A stretch of 64,000 nt of DNA. Source: Agrostemma githago (lineage: Eukaryota; Streptophyta; Magnoliopsida; Caryophyllales; Caryophyllaceae). A model generated the notes under the pieces. It was not told where the DNA came from. It saw only the letters and a list, made by a program, of their open reading frames with translations, and ran no database searches. Made by a program: the position numbers and the translations under genes. Below, in pieces: positions 12,401 through 23,048 of the stretch. Positions within the stretch are counted from its first letter, which is position 1. Every line of letters begins with the position of its first letter. Location of the stretch: the NCBI GenBank assembly GCA_958450325.1, contig CAUDLW010000052.1, forward strand, positions 62,001 to 126,000. Direction: 5' to 3'.

Positions 12401-12996
12401 CCTAGTTAGAGACCAAAGTCTAATTTGTTTTGACTAAGTTCTCGAAACTAGTTTTTAGTATTATCCTAGTGAAAGTCTAGATTCTACATTAATCCTATCC
12501 ATAACACCATTTTGATTATTTTATTTATTATCGATATAAATTGACGCAGGTTGGCAAATATCTTTATGTTTCTTCGGCAACCCTTTTAATTAATTTGTTT
12601 TACGCAAAAACTTATTTTATTACGCTGTTTTAATGTTTTCCACTTTTACTATTTTTCCTATATTAGTAATTACTGTTTTAAAATCCTGTTAGGGAGAACG
12701 TTGACGTTGCTCCCCACTGATTGTGGCTGTTATGTTTTAACATGGCAGGTATACGTGTTTATTTTCCGGTGGTTGTGGGCTAGCGAGCAGTCTTGAATCC
12801 TGCTGTTTTTTTTTTAATCATGTCTTAAGGATTGTTTAACCTTTTTACGGATTGTTTTATATTTTAGCCATTTTTTATGTATGGCGCATGTTGGACTTTA
12901 CCAATTTAATTTATTAAGACATAGTTCTGTGTGTTTTAATCCCGACTCTACAGTGTTTCCGCCACTGTATCGCGCTAGAATTTTTAGGGGATTACA
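9458..12996 (+). mobile_element. Solo LTR of a long-LTR (Tekay/Del-like) retrotransposon
   Basis: 3539 bp beginning tgtaacacccgctat and ending ggggattaca, with perfect duplication gaagc at 9453-9457 and 12997-13001. It is nearly identical to the 5' LTR at 60463-63988, which is followed by a primer site and so fixes the orientation. LTRs of this size starting TGTAACACCC are typical of Tekay/Del chromoviruses; the lineage is an inference because no coding region is visible. Small frames inside (for example 10487-10678 and 12003-12242) recur in the other LTR only because the LTR itself is repeated. Confidence 0.9.
11979..12032. repeat. 17-bp tandem repeat inside the solo LTR
   Basis: Three consecutive copies of gaagtttcctaaaata with a partial fourth. 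The equivalent place in the LTR at 60463-63988 (about 62980-63020) has one copy fewer, so replication slippage separates the two LTRs. Confidence 0.75.
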
Positions 12997-13001
12997 GAAG
13001 C

Positions 13002-15048
13002 CAAGAATAGGGATTTGATTTTAGAAAGTAATGCTGTCGAGGAAATCGAGAAATTTTATAATTTCGGGGAGGGGTATACAGTCGTAGTTCCAGGGGAAAA
13101 GGACACAGTATGCTGCCCCCCTGAAGGTTGTGTGGCTGTTTACCACAAAAGTTTGGAATTCGGTCTGCGATTCCCTCTTCACCCTTTCCTGGAAGAGACC
13201 TTTAGGAGAATGAATGTGGCTATAGCCCAACTGACTGCCACAGCCATTAGGTCCCTGATAGCCTATACCTGGACCTGTCTTTTTCACGGTGAGGGGCCTT
13301 ATATTGACGCCCTTCGCTTTATGGTTGGGCTACAAATGGTGTCCTCGTCAGGGGGAGACGGTTCCCCTGGGTACTGGTCTCTCCAGAGACAGAAGAAGTA
13401 TGCTCTAGTCTGGCCGGCTTTAAGCAGCCTGAAAGAGTGGAAGAATAATTTCTTGTATGTACATAGCGCTTCTGGGTGGCGGATTCCTAGGCATTTTAGG
13501 AATCATGTTCATACCCGCATGGAGACTCGCGAAGAGTATCATCCAGGCGTCGGGGGGAAGGCCCTGGAGGTAAAGCTGAGTGCGAAAGAATAGATTTTAG
13601 TCAAGAAGTTTGAGATTGTTGCGGATAAGTATGGTGTTTTTGGTCCTGCTTTCTGGCTCCCCCACGCGGAGCTCATAGCCACAGACGAATACTTGCTCCC
13701 ATTGGGCTTGATCCCTAACCTTGAAGGTAGTTCTAGGGGGCTTTTGCTGGCCCGATCTTTCTGAGACTTTTTATTTCTTTGCTTTTTAGCTGACTGCCCT
13801 TCTTTTTCTGCAGACTCCGCTTCTCGTTGTTGGACAAGGAAGCAGGTTAAGAGGTTAGGTTTGAGTGAGGAGTTCGTCATCATTTCGAAGCGTCCTTCCC
13901 TCCCTTCAAATTTCAAGAAAGAGGAGAAAAGTTTAATGAGGCTCGTCAAGGATCTCGCTGCTGGCCGGAGGCTGCCTCTTCCCCCACGTCTGCCGTCGAC
14001 AAAGCAGACGACTCCTTCCCCCAGCATCCAGGATGGGGAGGCTGAAGTTACCTTAGAGGCCACTCCTTCCCCTGGATGTAGGCAAGGTGACTCTCCAGCC
14101 GGGACTCGTGTTCCCCAAGGATCGCGTCCTGCGAACTCTGAGGGGACTGGGGAGAGCGTCCCCCTGGAGCTGAGAAGGAAGAGGGATAGGGAGCCCTCAG
14201 GGACTACTCCTGTTGTGGACTTGGAGGCTGATGTTTGTACTCCTGAGGCAAAACGTCCTGCTCGTGATATTCTGAGCACCCTTTTTCAGGAGGAGAATAC
14301 AGAGTTTCATTATACTGCTGGCGACAGCGTAGACGTGTCGGGCCTGCTCTCCGATTCTGGCGCTGTTTTAGCCGACCGTCTTACCAAGTCTGTAACTTCA
14401 ACCTCTCACCAAGTGATTCAGTATATCCAGCGTACCTCCAAGGTGTTGCTGGCGTCTGCTGAGCTGGCGGCTCTTAGCCGTTTGAGCGATGAAGAGCTGA
14501 CTGTCACACCCGGGGCTCCCCCTCCTGACCGTCTGGCTATGGTGGAAAGGGACATAACTTTGATAAATAACTTGAAAGATAAGCTGGCTAAGTAGGAGAG
14601 CGAGCTAGAGGAGGCGAGGAGTCAGGCAGGACAATGGAGGCTTCAAGGAGAGAGAGCTGTGAGGGAAGCAGCCAAGTTTGAAGCTGAGCTGAAGGAGAGT
14701 CGCTTGGCGATGGAGCAGGCTACCCTTTCTCTGGCTGAGATGGAGCATCTGAAAAGGAAGGCAGCTGATTTGGAGGAACGTCTGTCCAAAGCTGACTCAA
14801 CCTTCGAGCAGGCCAAGAGTGAGTGGAAGAAAGAAAAGGATGCCCTTGTGGAGGAGACAGACGCTGCGGTGGACGCAAGCTTTGTGAGTGGGGCCAACTC
14901 TTCCCTGGAGCTGGTGATGGAGGTGATTGGGGAGATGTTCCCTGTGTTTGATGAAGAGGCCTTCCGAAGTCTCTATTCTGCTAAAAATGAGGCTCGGGCG
15001 GCCAAACCCCCTGAGGCAACTGCCGGTCCAAGCCAAGATGCTCCATAA
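13002..15048 (+). pseudogene. Tat extra ORF 1, main part: 'putative gypsy type transposon' domain plus coiled coil
   Basis: Continues the frame of 9156-9457. About 13060-13300 encodes a conserved block (V-C-C-P-P-E-G, A-V-Y, G-L-R-F-P-L-H-P-F, Q-L-T) that I recognise as the plant domain known as Transposase_28 / putative gypsy type transposon, common in the extra ORFs of Tat elements. Downstream are a Pro/Ser-rich linker and a Glu/Lys/Ala-rich probable coiled coil (about 14600-14850). The ORF has in-frame TAG stops at 13591-13593 and 14593-14595 and a candidate 87-bp intron at 13727-13813 containing a TGA. Its function in Tat elements is unknown. This copy is nonfunctional. Confidence 0.8.
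13727..13813 (+). other. Candidate spliceosomal intron in Tat extra ORF 1
   Basis: Donor GAAG|GTAGTT at 13727, a T-rich tract (tgcccttctttttctg) and acceptor CAG at 13811-13813. Removing 87 bp takes out an in-frame TGA and joins N-L-E to D-S-A-S in one frame. Confidence 0.55.
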
Positions 15049-15240
15049 TGTTTATCCCTTCTTGAAATAGCCCTATTTTCTGCGCTGAGCCTTGTTATGG
15101 CCAGCTGTTTGTAATATTTAGTTTTTCGAATCTTTGCCTTTGTCACTTTGTGACAACTTTTTACTCTTCATGGGTTTGTTATGGAATACTTTCCCTTGTT
15201 TTGGTATACTTTTTTCTCTTTTCTTCAAGGTATGGCCTGG

Positions 15241-15860
15241 TCCAAGGTTGGGAGAATTGCCCCCAGTCCTTGTTAGCTTTGCGCAGCCTGGCCTGTCCCT
15301 GACCTCTGCTAGGAGTCCAGGGGGCTTGCTCCCTGCCTGCCCAGAGGTAGGCAGGAAGGGCTTTTTCGTTTTTTGTACAAGGTTGGGGGAGTTGCCCCCA
15401 GTCCTTGTCAGTTGTGCGTAGCCTGTCCTGTCCTTGGTCTCTGCTTGGGGTCCAGGGGGCCTGCCCCCTGCCTGCCCAGAGGTAGGCAGGGAGGGCTTTT
15501 GCGTTTTTTATACAAGGTTGGGGGAGCTGCCCCCATTCCTTGTTAGTTGTGCGTAGCCTGGCCTGTCCCTGGCCTCTGCTTGGAGTCCAGGGGGCCTGCC
15601 CCCTGCCTGCCCAGAGGTAGGCAGGGAGGGCTTTTGCGTTTTTTATACAAGGTTGGGGGAGCTGCCCCCAGTCCTTGTCAGTTGTGCGTAGCCTGGCCTG
15701 TCCCTGGCCTCTGCTTGGAGTCCAGGGGGCCTGCCCCCTGCCTGCCCAGAGGTAGGCAGGGAGGGCTTTTGCGTTTTTTATACAAGGTTGGGGGAGCTGT
15801 CCCCAGTCCTTGTTAGTTCGGCGTGTGCGGCCTGCACCCTTTCTGCCCAGAGGTAGGTAT
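15241..15860. repeat. 135-bp tandem repeat array in the Tat untranslated region
   Basis: Five unit starts at 15241, 15376, 15511, 15646 and 15781 (each caaggttggg preceded by ta or tc), spaced exactly 135 bp; the last unit is partial. The middle units are nearly identical and the first is more diverged. It lies between the end of extra ORF 1 (15048) and the end of pol (16103). Tat/Ogre untranslated regions are known to carry variable tandem arrays that can seed satellites. Confidence 0.9.
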
Positions 15861-16102
15861 AGGGTTAATTTTTGTTGGGGGTCCATTTTCCTCGGTTCTG
15901 GCAACAGGGGGGCCTCCCCCTATTGCCCCCTGCTCGTTTGTGTGTGAGAGCGCGAGTTTAAACAGACAACGAGTATGAATCTTTGAGTGTTATATATAAA
16001 AACTTTGTTAAAACATAAGAGTGGTCGGAGCCGTCGACATTCCATTATGATCGTTCTCCGCCAGTACTTTTTTCCTAAAGACGAGATTTTCCTAAGACTC
16101 GG

Positions 16103-18252
16103 TTAAACATAGTATCTTTTCAGGGTGTCGGCGTTCCAGTGTGCGCTCAGCTCTTGGCCTTCTGGGTTGGCGATTTTGTATGTGCCTGTTCCCAAAATCC
16201 GGGTCACCTTGTACGGGCCTTCCCAGTTGGCGCTTAGTTTGCCATGCTCCCTAGATTTTCCTACAGCCTGTGTCTTCCTTAGTACTAGGTCACTTATCTG
16301 GAACCTTCTCTCATGTACCCTTTTGTTGTATGCCTTTCACATCCTTTGTTGATAGGCGGCTATGTTGATGCTGGCCTCCTCCCTGACCTCATGGACCAAG
16401 TCTAGGGCCTCGGCCATTGCTGGCATCGTTGTCAGCTTTGTTGTACTGCTGAGACCGTAAGGTAGGAATTCGCACTTCGATGGGTAGTAAAGCTTCTGCT
16501 CCATACACCAGGCCAAAAGGCGTCTGACCTGTTGATTCTTTTCTGGTGGTCCTTATTGACCAGAGTATACTTGGTAGCTCGTCTGCCCATCTTCCTTTGA
16601 GATCATCTACCATCTTTTTGAGCCCATTTAAGATTTGTTTGTTAGCGGCCTCGGCCTGCCCATTGGTCTGCGGGTGGCAAACGGCAGAATAGGCAACGGT
16701 TATTCCATGCCCTTCCAGCCAGGCTCTTAGGGGGTCATTATCAAACTGCCTCCCATGATCAAACACTAACATTTTTGGTAGGCCGAATCTGGTTATGATG
16801 TTTCTCCAGATGACCTTCCTGAGTGCCAGCTCGGTGATGTTTGGGACTGCCTCGGCTTCAACCCACTTTGTGAAGTAGTCAATCCCTACGATCAGAAACT
16901 TTCGCCCCCTGTGGTTGTAGCAAAGGGACCCAGTATGTCCATCCCCCATTGAGCGAAAGGAATGGGAGATAAAATTGGCCTGAGTTCTTGGGCTGGGCAT
17001 GAATTGATGGAGCGAAGAGTTGGCATTTTCTGCATTTCCAAGTTAGGCTCCTTGCATCTGCTAACATGGTAGGCCAATAGTAGCCTGTCCTTAGAGCTTT
17101 GTGGGCCAATGATCTTCCTCCAATGTGGTGCCCGCAGATCCCTGAGTGGATGTCATCCAAAACTTCAGCGGCCTGCTCTGCCCCCAGGCATCTGAGCAGG
17201 GGGAAGGTGAAGGATTTCTTGTATAGCTCTTCATCAATTATTACGAACCATGCTGCTTTGGTCTGTATTTTCCTTTTCTGCACTGGGTCAGACGATAGGA
17301 TGCCGTATTTTTTGAACTGAGTGAGGGGGGTCATCCAGTTCTCCTGTTCCCCTTCGACGATGTTGACTGTCTGACAGGCGGTAGTGGATTTCTCATGCAC
17401 AACATCAACCCAAACTGACCTCCTTATGTCTTGTAGGCTGGAGCTGGCCAGTTTTGACAGGGCGTCGGCCCGATTATTCTGTGATCGGGGTATTTGCCTG
17501 ATTTCATAGGATTTTAGGCTTGATAATCCCTGCTTCACCTTTTCTAGGTAGGTGGCCATGGCCTGGTCCCTAGCCTCATATTCCCTGTTAATTTGATTGG
17601 CAATGAGTTGGGAGTCAGTTGCTAGTATAATCCGCTCTGCACCTGCAGCTTTAGCTAGATTTATTCCCGCAAGTACGGCCTCATATTCTGCCTCGTTATT
17701 TGATGCAAGGAAAATGAATCTGAGCGCATGCTCAAAATCCACTCCTTCAGGGCTGGTCTGCACGACACCTGCCCCTGCACCATTGGCCGTTGAGGACCCG
17801 TCAGTGTGTACTATCCATTCTTCGGTGGGAGGTTCCTCTTCCCCTGAATGAGAACATTCAGCCAGGAAGTCCGCCAGGGCCTGTGCCTTGATGGCTGTCC
17901 TGGGTTGGTATGATATCCCCAGTCCGCTTAACTCAATTGCCCATTTTAGCAGCCTTCCTGATTTTTTCAATTTTTTCTAATATCTTCTCTAGTGGCTGGT
18001 CGGTGAGGACCACAACAAGGTGTGCGTCCAAGTAGGGCCTGAGTTTTCTGGCTGCTATGACGACTGCATAGGCGGCTTTTTCTACCATAGGATAGTTTCT
18101 CTCAGCTGCCCCCAGGGCATGACTTACAAAGTTAGATGAGCTGCTGTGAGCCTGCTTCTTTCAGGATGACTGCACTCACCGTTGAGTTGGTGACAGCAAT
18201 GTACAGGTATAGTTTTTCTCCGGCCACTGGTCTCACCAAGGTAGGGAGCTTC
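16103..18252 (-). pseudogene. Tat pol, C-terminal half: RNase H, archaeal-type RNase H, integrase
   Basis: Reading leftward from 18252: a degraded gypsy RNase H (phrases such as Y-P-M-V-E-K and L-T-D-Q-P-L, with stops); a second RNase H with H-T-D-G-S-S, N-N-E-A-E-Y-E-A and A-T-D-S-Q-L; the integrase HHCC zinc region (H-S-G-I-C-G-H-H ... C-R-K-C); and the integrase core with V-G-I-D-Y-F-T-K-W and P-Q-T-N-G-Q-A-E. The C-terminal W-E-G-P-Y-K-V module ends at the stop at 16103. The second Asp region reads V-F-D-H-G-R-Q-F, a small departure from the usual S-D-N-G. Frameshifts lie near 16900-17000 and 17950 and between 16353 and 16389, so no continuous enzyme is made. Confidence 0.85.
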
Positions 18253-19235
18253 TGATGTGAGTTGATATGAACTTTGAAACAAGAATGAGAGATATGATTA
18301 GTATTCTGAAATGGAACGTGAATGAGTAACCAAAACAGAAAGAAAAGATAGTTTTAAGGAAGGATAAACCGTAACCAAGGATAGTATGCTAGGTGAAGTA
18401 GACCTATACTTCAACAAAGCGGTTTGCTAGATCAAACACTCGATTGAAATAGCGAGTTTAGAGCTTGTAACGCGACTCACTCTAGACTTTGTCTTGTAAA
18501 CTACAAGGACGAAACAGAAAGCTCAGCTTTACTCAAGTTTTAATATGCAAATTGGATGATCTTATTCCTTCAAAATGACCGGCTATATATAGCCTACAAG
18601 AGCCCTTAAACCGGCTGGTTTAGGGTGACAAAAACAAAGTGACCCTTATGTGAACAAGGAGCTAATTACAAAGTTGGGAGCTAATAACAAAGTAATGTGA
18701 ACAAGGAGCTAATAACAAAGCTAAGAGAGCATTAAGGTGTGGCTGGTGAGAACATGGAGCTAATAACAAAGCTTCATTTGGACGTGCACACCAAGTGAAC
18801 ACAACCAGCTTCAAACGTCCTCTTTAACCCCGGTGCTTTCCCATGCACAACTGACTTGTTCGGACCATAACTTTGTCAATACTTGTTCAATGAGCCTTCA
18901 TGAATAGTCATTGGAAAGATAAGCTCGAAATCTATCTCCTCCATTTTGAATGACTACGAAAATCCAAGTATAACTCGAGATATGGACTGATCAAAACAAT
19001 GCTGCAAAATGAACTCGCATCAGAAATTCCCATGCTTGAATGGGTGTGAACCTAAGTTAATGCCTTCATATATCCTTGACTATTTGCTCCTTTATTCAGC
19101 CCACACTCGAGCTAGCTCCAAAATTGAAGTAGGCCAACTACTAAGCTGGTACTAGGTGCTAGTGTAGCTGAATTAGGACCATTAGGAGCTAAAGTGACTT
19201 CATTGAACTCCTTAGTAGCTTCTTGATTCGGATCA
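18253..19235 (-). mobile_element. Solo LTR of the chromovirus family, inserted in Tat pol
   Basis: 983 bp, starting tgatgtgagttgatatg and ending ttcggatca on the plus strand, with perfect duplication gcttc at 18248-18252 and 19236-19240. It splits Tat reverse transcriptase from RNase H. It belongs to the long LTR type in which a gaactcgcatcagaaattcc block (about 19011-19030) marks the junction of two LTR modules. Confidence 0.9.
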
Positions 19236-19240
19236 GCTTC

Positions 19241-20850
19241 TTCAGATGCTCTTTCAATTGTTCGAAGGCTTTCTTTTGCTCATCCTCCCATTTGAATTGC
19301 TTGTTGCCTTTCAACACTTTGAAGAAAGGGGTCGACTTGTCTGCTGATCTGGCGATAAAGCGAGCCAGGACAGCCATCCTGCCTGTGAGCCGTTGAATGT
19401 CCCTTATGGTCTTAGGCTCCGGGAGGTCTAGGACCGCCTGAATCTTTTCGGGATTGGCGTCTATTCCCTTGGAGCTGACTAAGAATCCTAAGAATTTGCC
19501 AGATCGGACTCCGAACGTGCACTTTTTTGGATTCAACTTCATTTTGTACGATCGCAGGGAGGAGAATGTTTCTTGCAGGTCCGCCAGGTTCTCCCTGTCC
19601 CCCTTGCTTTTGACAATTGCATCATCGACATAGGCTTCCAAGTTTCTCCCTTTTTGATTTTCAAAGACCTTGTCCACCAATCGCTGATAGGTGACGCCTG
19701 CATTCTTCAGCCCAAATGGCATCATCTTATACATGTATGTTCCATGGCTGGTTATGAAGGCGCACCTCACCCTGTCAGGCTGCCAAAGGTACACTTGATG
19801 GTACCCTGAGAATGCATCCAGAAAACTTAACGTGGTATATCCACTAGTGGCATCCACCAGTTGGTCTATCCTGGGCAGGGGGTAGCAGTCCTTTGGGCAG
19901 ACTTTGTTAAGATTTGTGAAGTCTACGCACATTCTCCATGCACCCGATGACTTCTTCACCATCACAACGTTCGCCAACCACTCAGGGTAATCACAGATTT
20001 CAATGAAATCTGCTTTCAAGAGTTTTTCTATCTCCTCTTTTATCGCTGCGTCTTTTTCTACGGACATATTTCTTTTCTTCTGCTTTACAGGGCGAGCCTC
20101 CGGGTTAACGTTCAGCTTGTGAACAATAAAAGTCGGGTCGACCCCTGGCATCTCATCTGCAGAGTAAGCAAATACGTCCCTGTTTTCTCTCAAGACTGCA
20201 ATTAACTCCTTCTGGTAGGACTCCTCCAGGTCGGCCCCTATGAGGACCTGCCTCCCTGGTTCTAAGTCCACCAGCATGCTTTCCCCTTCAGGCTCTAAGT
20301 GGGCTGCTTTTTGCTGAGCAGCCGAGATTTCACCCTCCCTGCTGGGGGAACCTTCGGCTTTTCGTTTTCCTTTTCTTTCTGTTTCATGGGCTTGCAGGGC
20401 CACGGAATAACAGTGTCTGGCCGACTCCTGATTCCCGTGGACCTTCCCTTCCATGCCAAAGTCTGTCACATAGGCTATGGTGAGGGCCCGGATTGATACA
20501 ACGGCTTCGATTTCGTCTAGGGTGGCCCGGCCTATCAGGGCGTTGTATGCAGACTTTGCATCCACCACAACAAATGACGCCCTGACATTCCTGGCAGAGG
20601 CCCCCTCCCCGAATGTTACCGGTAAGTCGATAATCCCCATGGGAAGTACACCTGCCCCACTGAACCCATACAAAGATCCAGGGGCTGGCTTCAGATGTCT
20701 TTTCTCTAAGTTCATTCTTTCAAAGGCGTCCTTGTACAAGAGGTTTGTGTAGGCGCCAGTGTCCACCATGCATCTCTTGACAATGTGATTGCTAATCTCA
20801 AGAGTTAAGACCAAAGGGTCGCTGTGCGGGTATATGACTCTTCCTGCGTC
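19241..20850 (-). pseudogene. Tat pol, N-terminal half: protease and reverse transcriptase
   Basis: The frame from 20814 leftward is open until the solo LTR. It has the aspartic protease signature M-V-D-T-G-A-Y-T-N near its start. After a Glu-rich linker comes reverse transcriptase: W-R-M-C-V-D-F-T-N-L-N-K, S-F-L-D-A-F-S-G-Y-H-Q, M-P-F-G-L-K-N-A and catalytic Y-V-D-D (E-A-Y-V-D-D-A-I-V-K-S). Its last 15 or so codons lie in the inserted LTR; the natural continuation is across the insertion at 18252. This stretch is better preserved than the rest of the element. Confidence 0.88.
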
Positions 20851-20864
20851 TTTAGGGGTGATGC

Positions 20865-21476
20865 TCAGGGTCGTGCCCTTTGGGCTTCTTGCCCTCTCGG
20901 CGTAGCAAATCTGTTTCGCAACTCGCGGATCTGCTTTTTCTGGCTTCGTCTGCTTGTTCGTCCCTCTGCATCCCCTGACACTACATGAATTACCATGCGA
21001 TTTTGGGCTGAACCTTCGGGTTTGTCTGCCGCCTCCTTTTGGGATTTGTTCCTCGCTGCATAGTTACTCAGCCAGTCGTTTCTTATGAGTTTTTCTATCA
21101 CGTCTTTTAAGTGTCGGCATTCTTCAGTGGTGTGGCCTATGCAATTGTGGAACGTGCAGAATTTCTTAGGATCCCCCTTTGGGCTGCGAGGCTTATTCGG
21201 GCGATTCCACTTTGCTGTTTCCTTCTCCAGCTCGAAGATTTCTGCCCTCGGCCTGTTGAGAGCCGTGTAGCTGTCAAACCTCGGCTGGTAAGTTGTGCGT
21301 TCTTTCTTGGGGGTATCCCCCTCCTCTTTCTGTTTGCCTGGCTCGTTTCTGCCATGTCCACCCTGCGGTCCCCCGTGCGGCCTTGCTTGGCCTGCAGGGA
21401 TGTCCGGCAGGCTGTGAAACTCTTCCTGCAGAATGAACCCTTCAGCAATTTTTTTGGCTTTTGCCAGGGTTTCAGG
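20865..21476 (-). pseudogene. Tat gag C-terminal region, frameshifted
   Basis: Short overlapping minus-strand frames (21137-21448 and 20865-21101) encode basic, Gln/Lys/Arg-rich sequence, in the place expected for the nucleocapsid end of gag and the gag-protease junction. No intact CCHC knuckle is visible; a Cys/His cluster around 21110-21170 may be a remnant. Confidence 0.55.
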
Positions 21477-22229
21477 CTAGGCCCTGATCATCTGGTTCTT
21501 CATCTCCCCTGGGAGCAGGGAGATTGTCAGGGCGTAGGCAGCAGTTGAATCATCAATCTCCCTGACTTGTTGGTAGGACAAGTCGAATCTCTTTAGGTAC
21601 TCCCTGACGCTCTTGCCTTTGTTCTGCTTTAGGGTCATAAGATCAAAACGAGTGAGTCGTCTCCTCTTATTCCATGCGTATTGTTCAAGGAATGCCTCGG
21701 CTAACTCTATAAAGAAACTGATTGACCCCTGGCGAAGGTCCCTGAACCATCCCTGTGCAAGCCCTACAACGGTGGTTGGGAAGATTTTGCACCAGATCGC
21801 ATCATCCACATCATACATGCCCATGTGACTTTCAAATGCCGCCAGATGGTCCTCTGGATCTGCGGTGCCGTCAAACTTAACTGTGGACATTTTAATCTTT
21901 GGGATGTGGTACTCTTGTACGTCAGGATGAAGAGGGGTCTTCGTGGGCCTGCCCACCATCCGTGACCTGCTTCCCCCAAACTGATTACCGTGAACATCCC
22001 ATTGTCTGGGGGCCGGTTTCCTCGTACTGGGGGAGCGGTGCTTCGGTGGTTGTCTGCTGGTCGCTTCGTCCTCTGTGTCAAGGGACGGTTGTCTGGACCG
22101 CTTTCTCCGGGATTGACCGAGGTTGTCATCCTGGTGATACCTTGACTCGAGCGGCTGCCCCCGGTTAAGCCTAGACTGCAGGCTTTGGGACAGCCCTGGA
22201 GCTGGTTGTCCTTTTGCTGCCGGTGTTAA
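21477..22229 (-). pseudogene. Tat gag, capsid region
   Basis: The frame runs from the edge of inserted element B (22229) to a stop at 21477. It has a Pro/Arg-rich N-terminal part, then a retrotransposon gag core: K-F-D-G-T-A-D-P-E-D-H-L, A-Q-G-W-F-R-D-L and S-V-R-E-Y-L-K-R-F. The first codons of the open frame are supplied by the LTR of B and are not native. The native N-terminus lies across B at 26200-26611. Confidence 0.8.
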
Positions 22230-23007
22230 TGATCCGAATGAAGAAGCTACTAAAGAGTTCAATGAAGTCACCTTAACTCCTAATAGTCTTAGTTCAGCCA
22301 CACTAGCACCTCCTACCAGCTTAGTAGTGTGCCTACTTCAAATTGGTGAGCTAGCTCGTGTGTGGGCTGAATAAAGGAGCAAATAATCAAGGTAATATGA
22401 AGGCATTAACTTGGGTTCACACTCATTCAAGCATGCGGAGTGTACTGAAGCTATGAGGGTGTTTGAGGCTGATTGTGTTCACATGGTGTACACGTCTAAA
22501 TGCTCTCTTGTTAGCTTTGTTTTTGGCTCCTAGTTCACATAGTGTGCCGCGTCTGAATGCTCTTCCTTAAGCTTTGTTTTTAGCTCCTAAGCTTTGTTAT
22601 TATCACCATGTAACTTTGTTATTATCACCCTTAAACCAGCCTGGTTAAGGGATGCTTTGTAGGCTATATATAGCCGTGAACTTGAATGAATAAAACACAA
22701 TATACACAAGATTTATACACAAAACTGAGTAAAGCATTGCTTTCTTTTACGTCCTTGTTGCTTACAAGACAAAGTCTAGAGTTAGTCGCGTTACAAGCTC
22801 TAAACTCGCTACTTCAATCGCGTGTTTGATTTAGCACCCGCTTTGTTGAAGTATAGGTCTACTTCACTAAGCATACTATCCCTTGGTTACGGTTTATTCA
22901 TCATCACAAACTATCCTTACATTCTGTTTTGTTGCTTTTGTTACGTTCAATTCAGAATACTATCAATCTTCACGTTTTAGTTTCAAAGTTCATATTAACT
23001 CACATCA
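22230..23007 (+). repeat. 5' LTR of element B
   Basis: Begins tgatccgaatgaag and ends ttaactcacatca. It has the palindromic TATA ggctatatatagcc at 22662-22675 and upstream copies of an agctttgtt...agctcc module. Confidence 0.85.
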
Positions 23008-23048
23008 TTAGTGGTATCAGAGCTTTGGTCATCCATTAGACGTAAAGC

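Noticed and set aside
15179..15904. 241-codon minus-strand frame with a 45-residue repeat (W-G-Q-L-P-Q-P-C type)
   Set aside because: It is produced by the 135-bp tandem array, whose length is a multiple of three; it lies outside the Tat gag-pol and has no recognisable domain.
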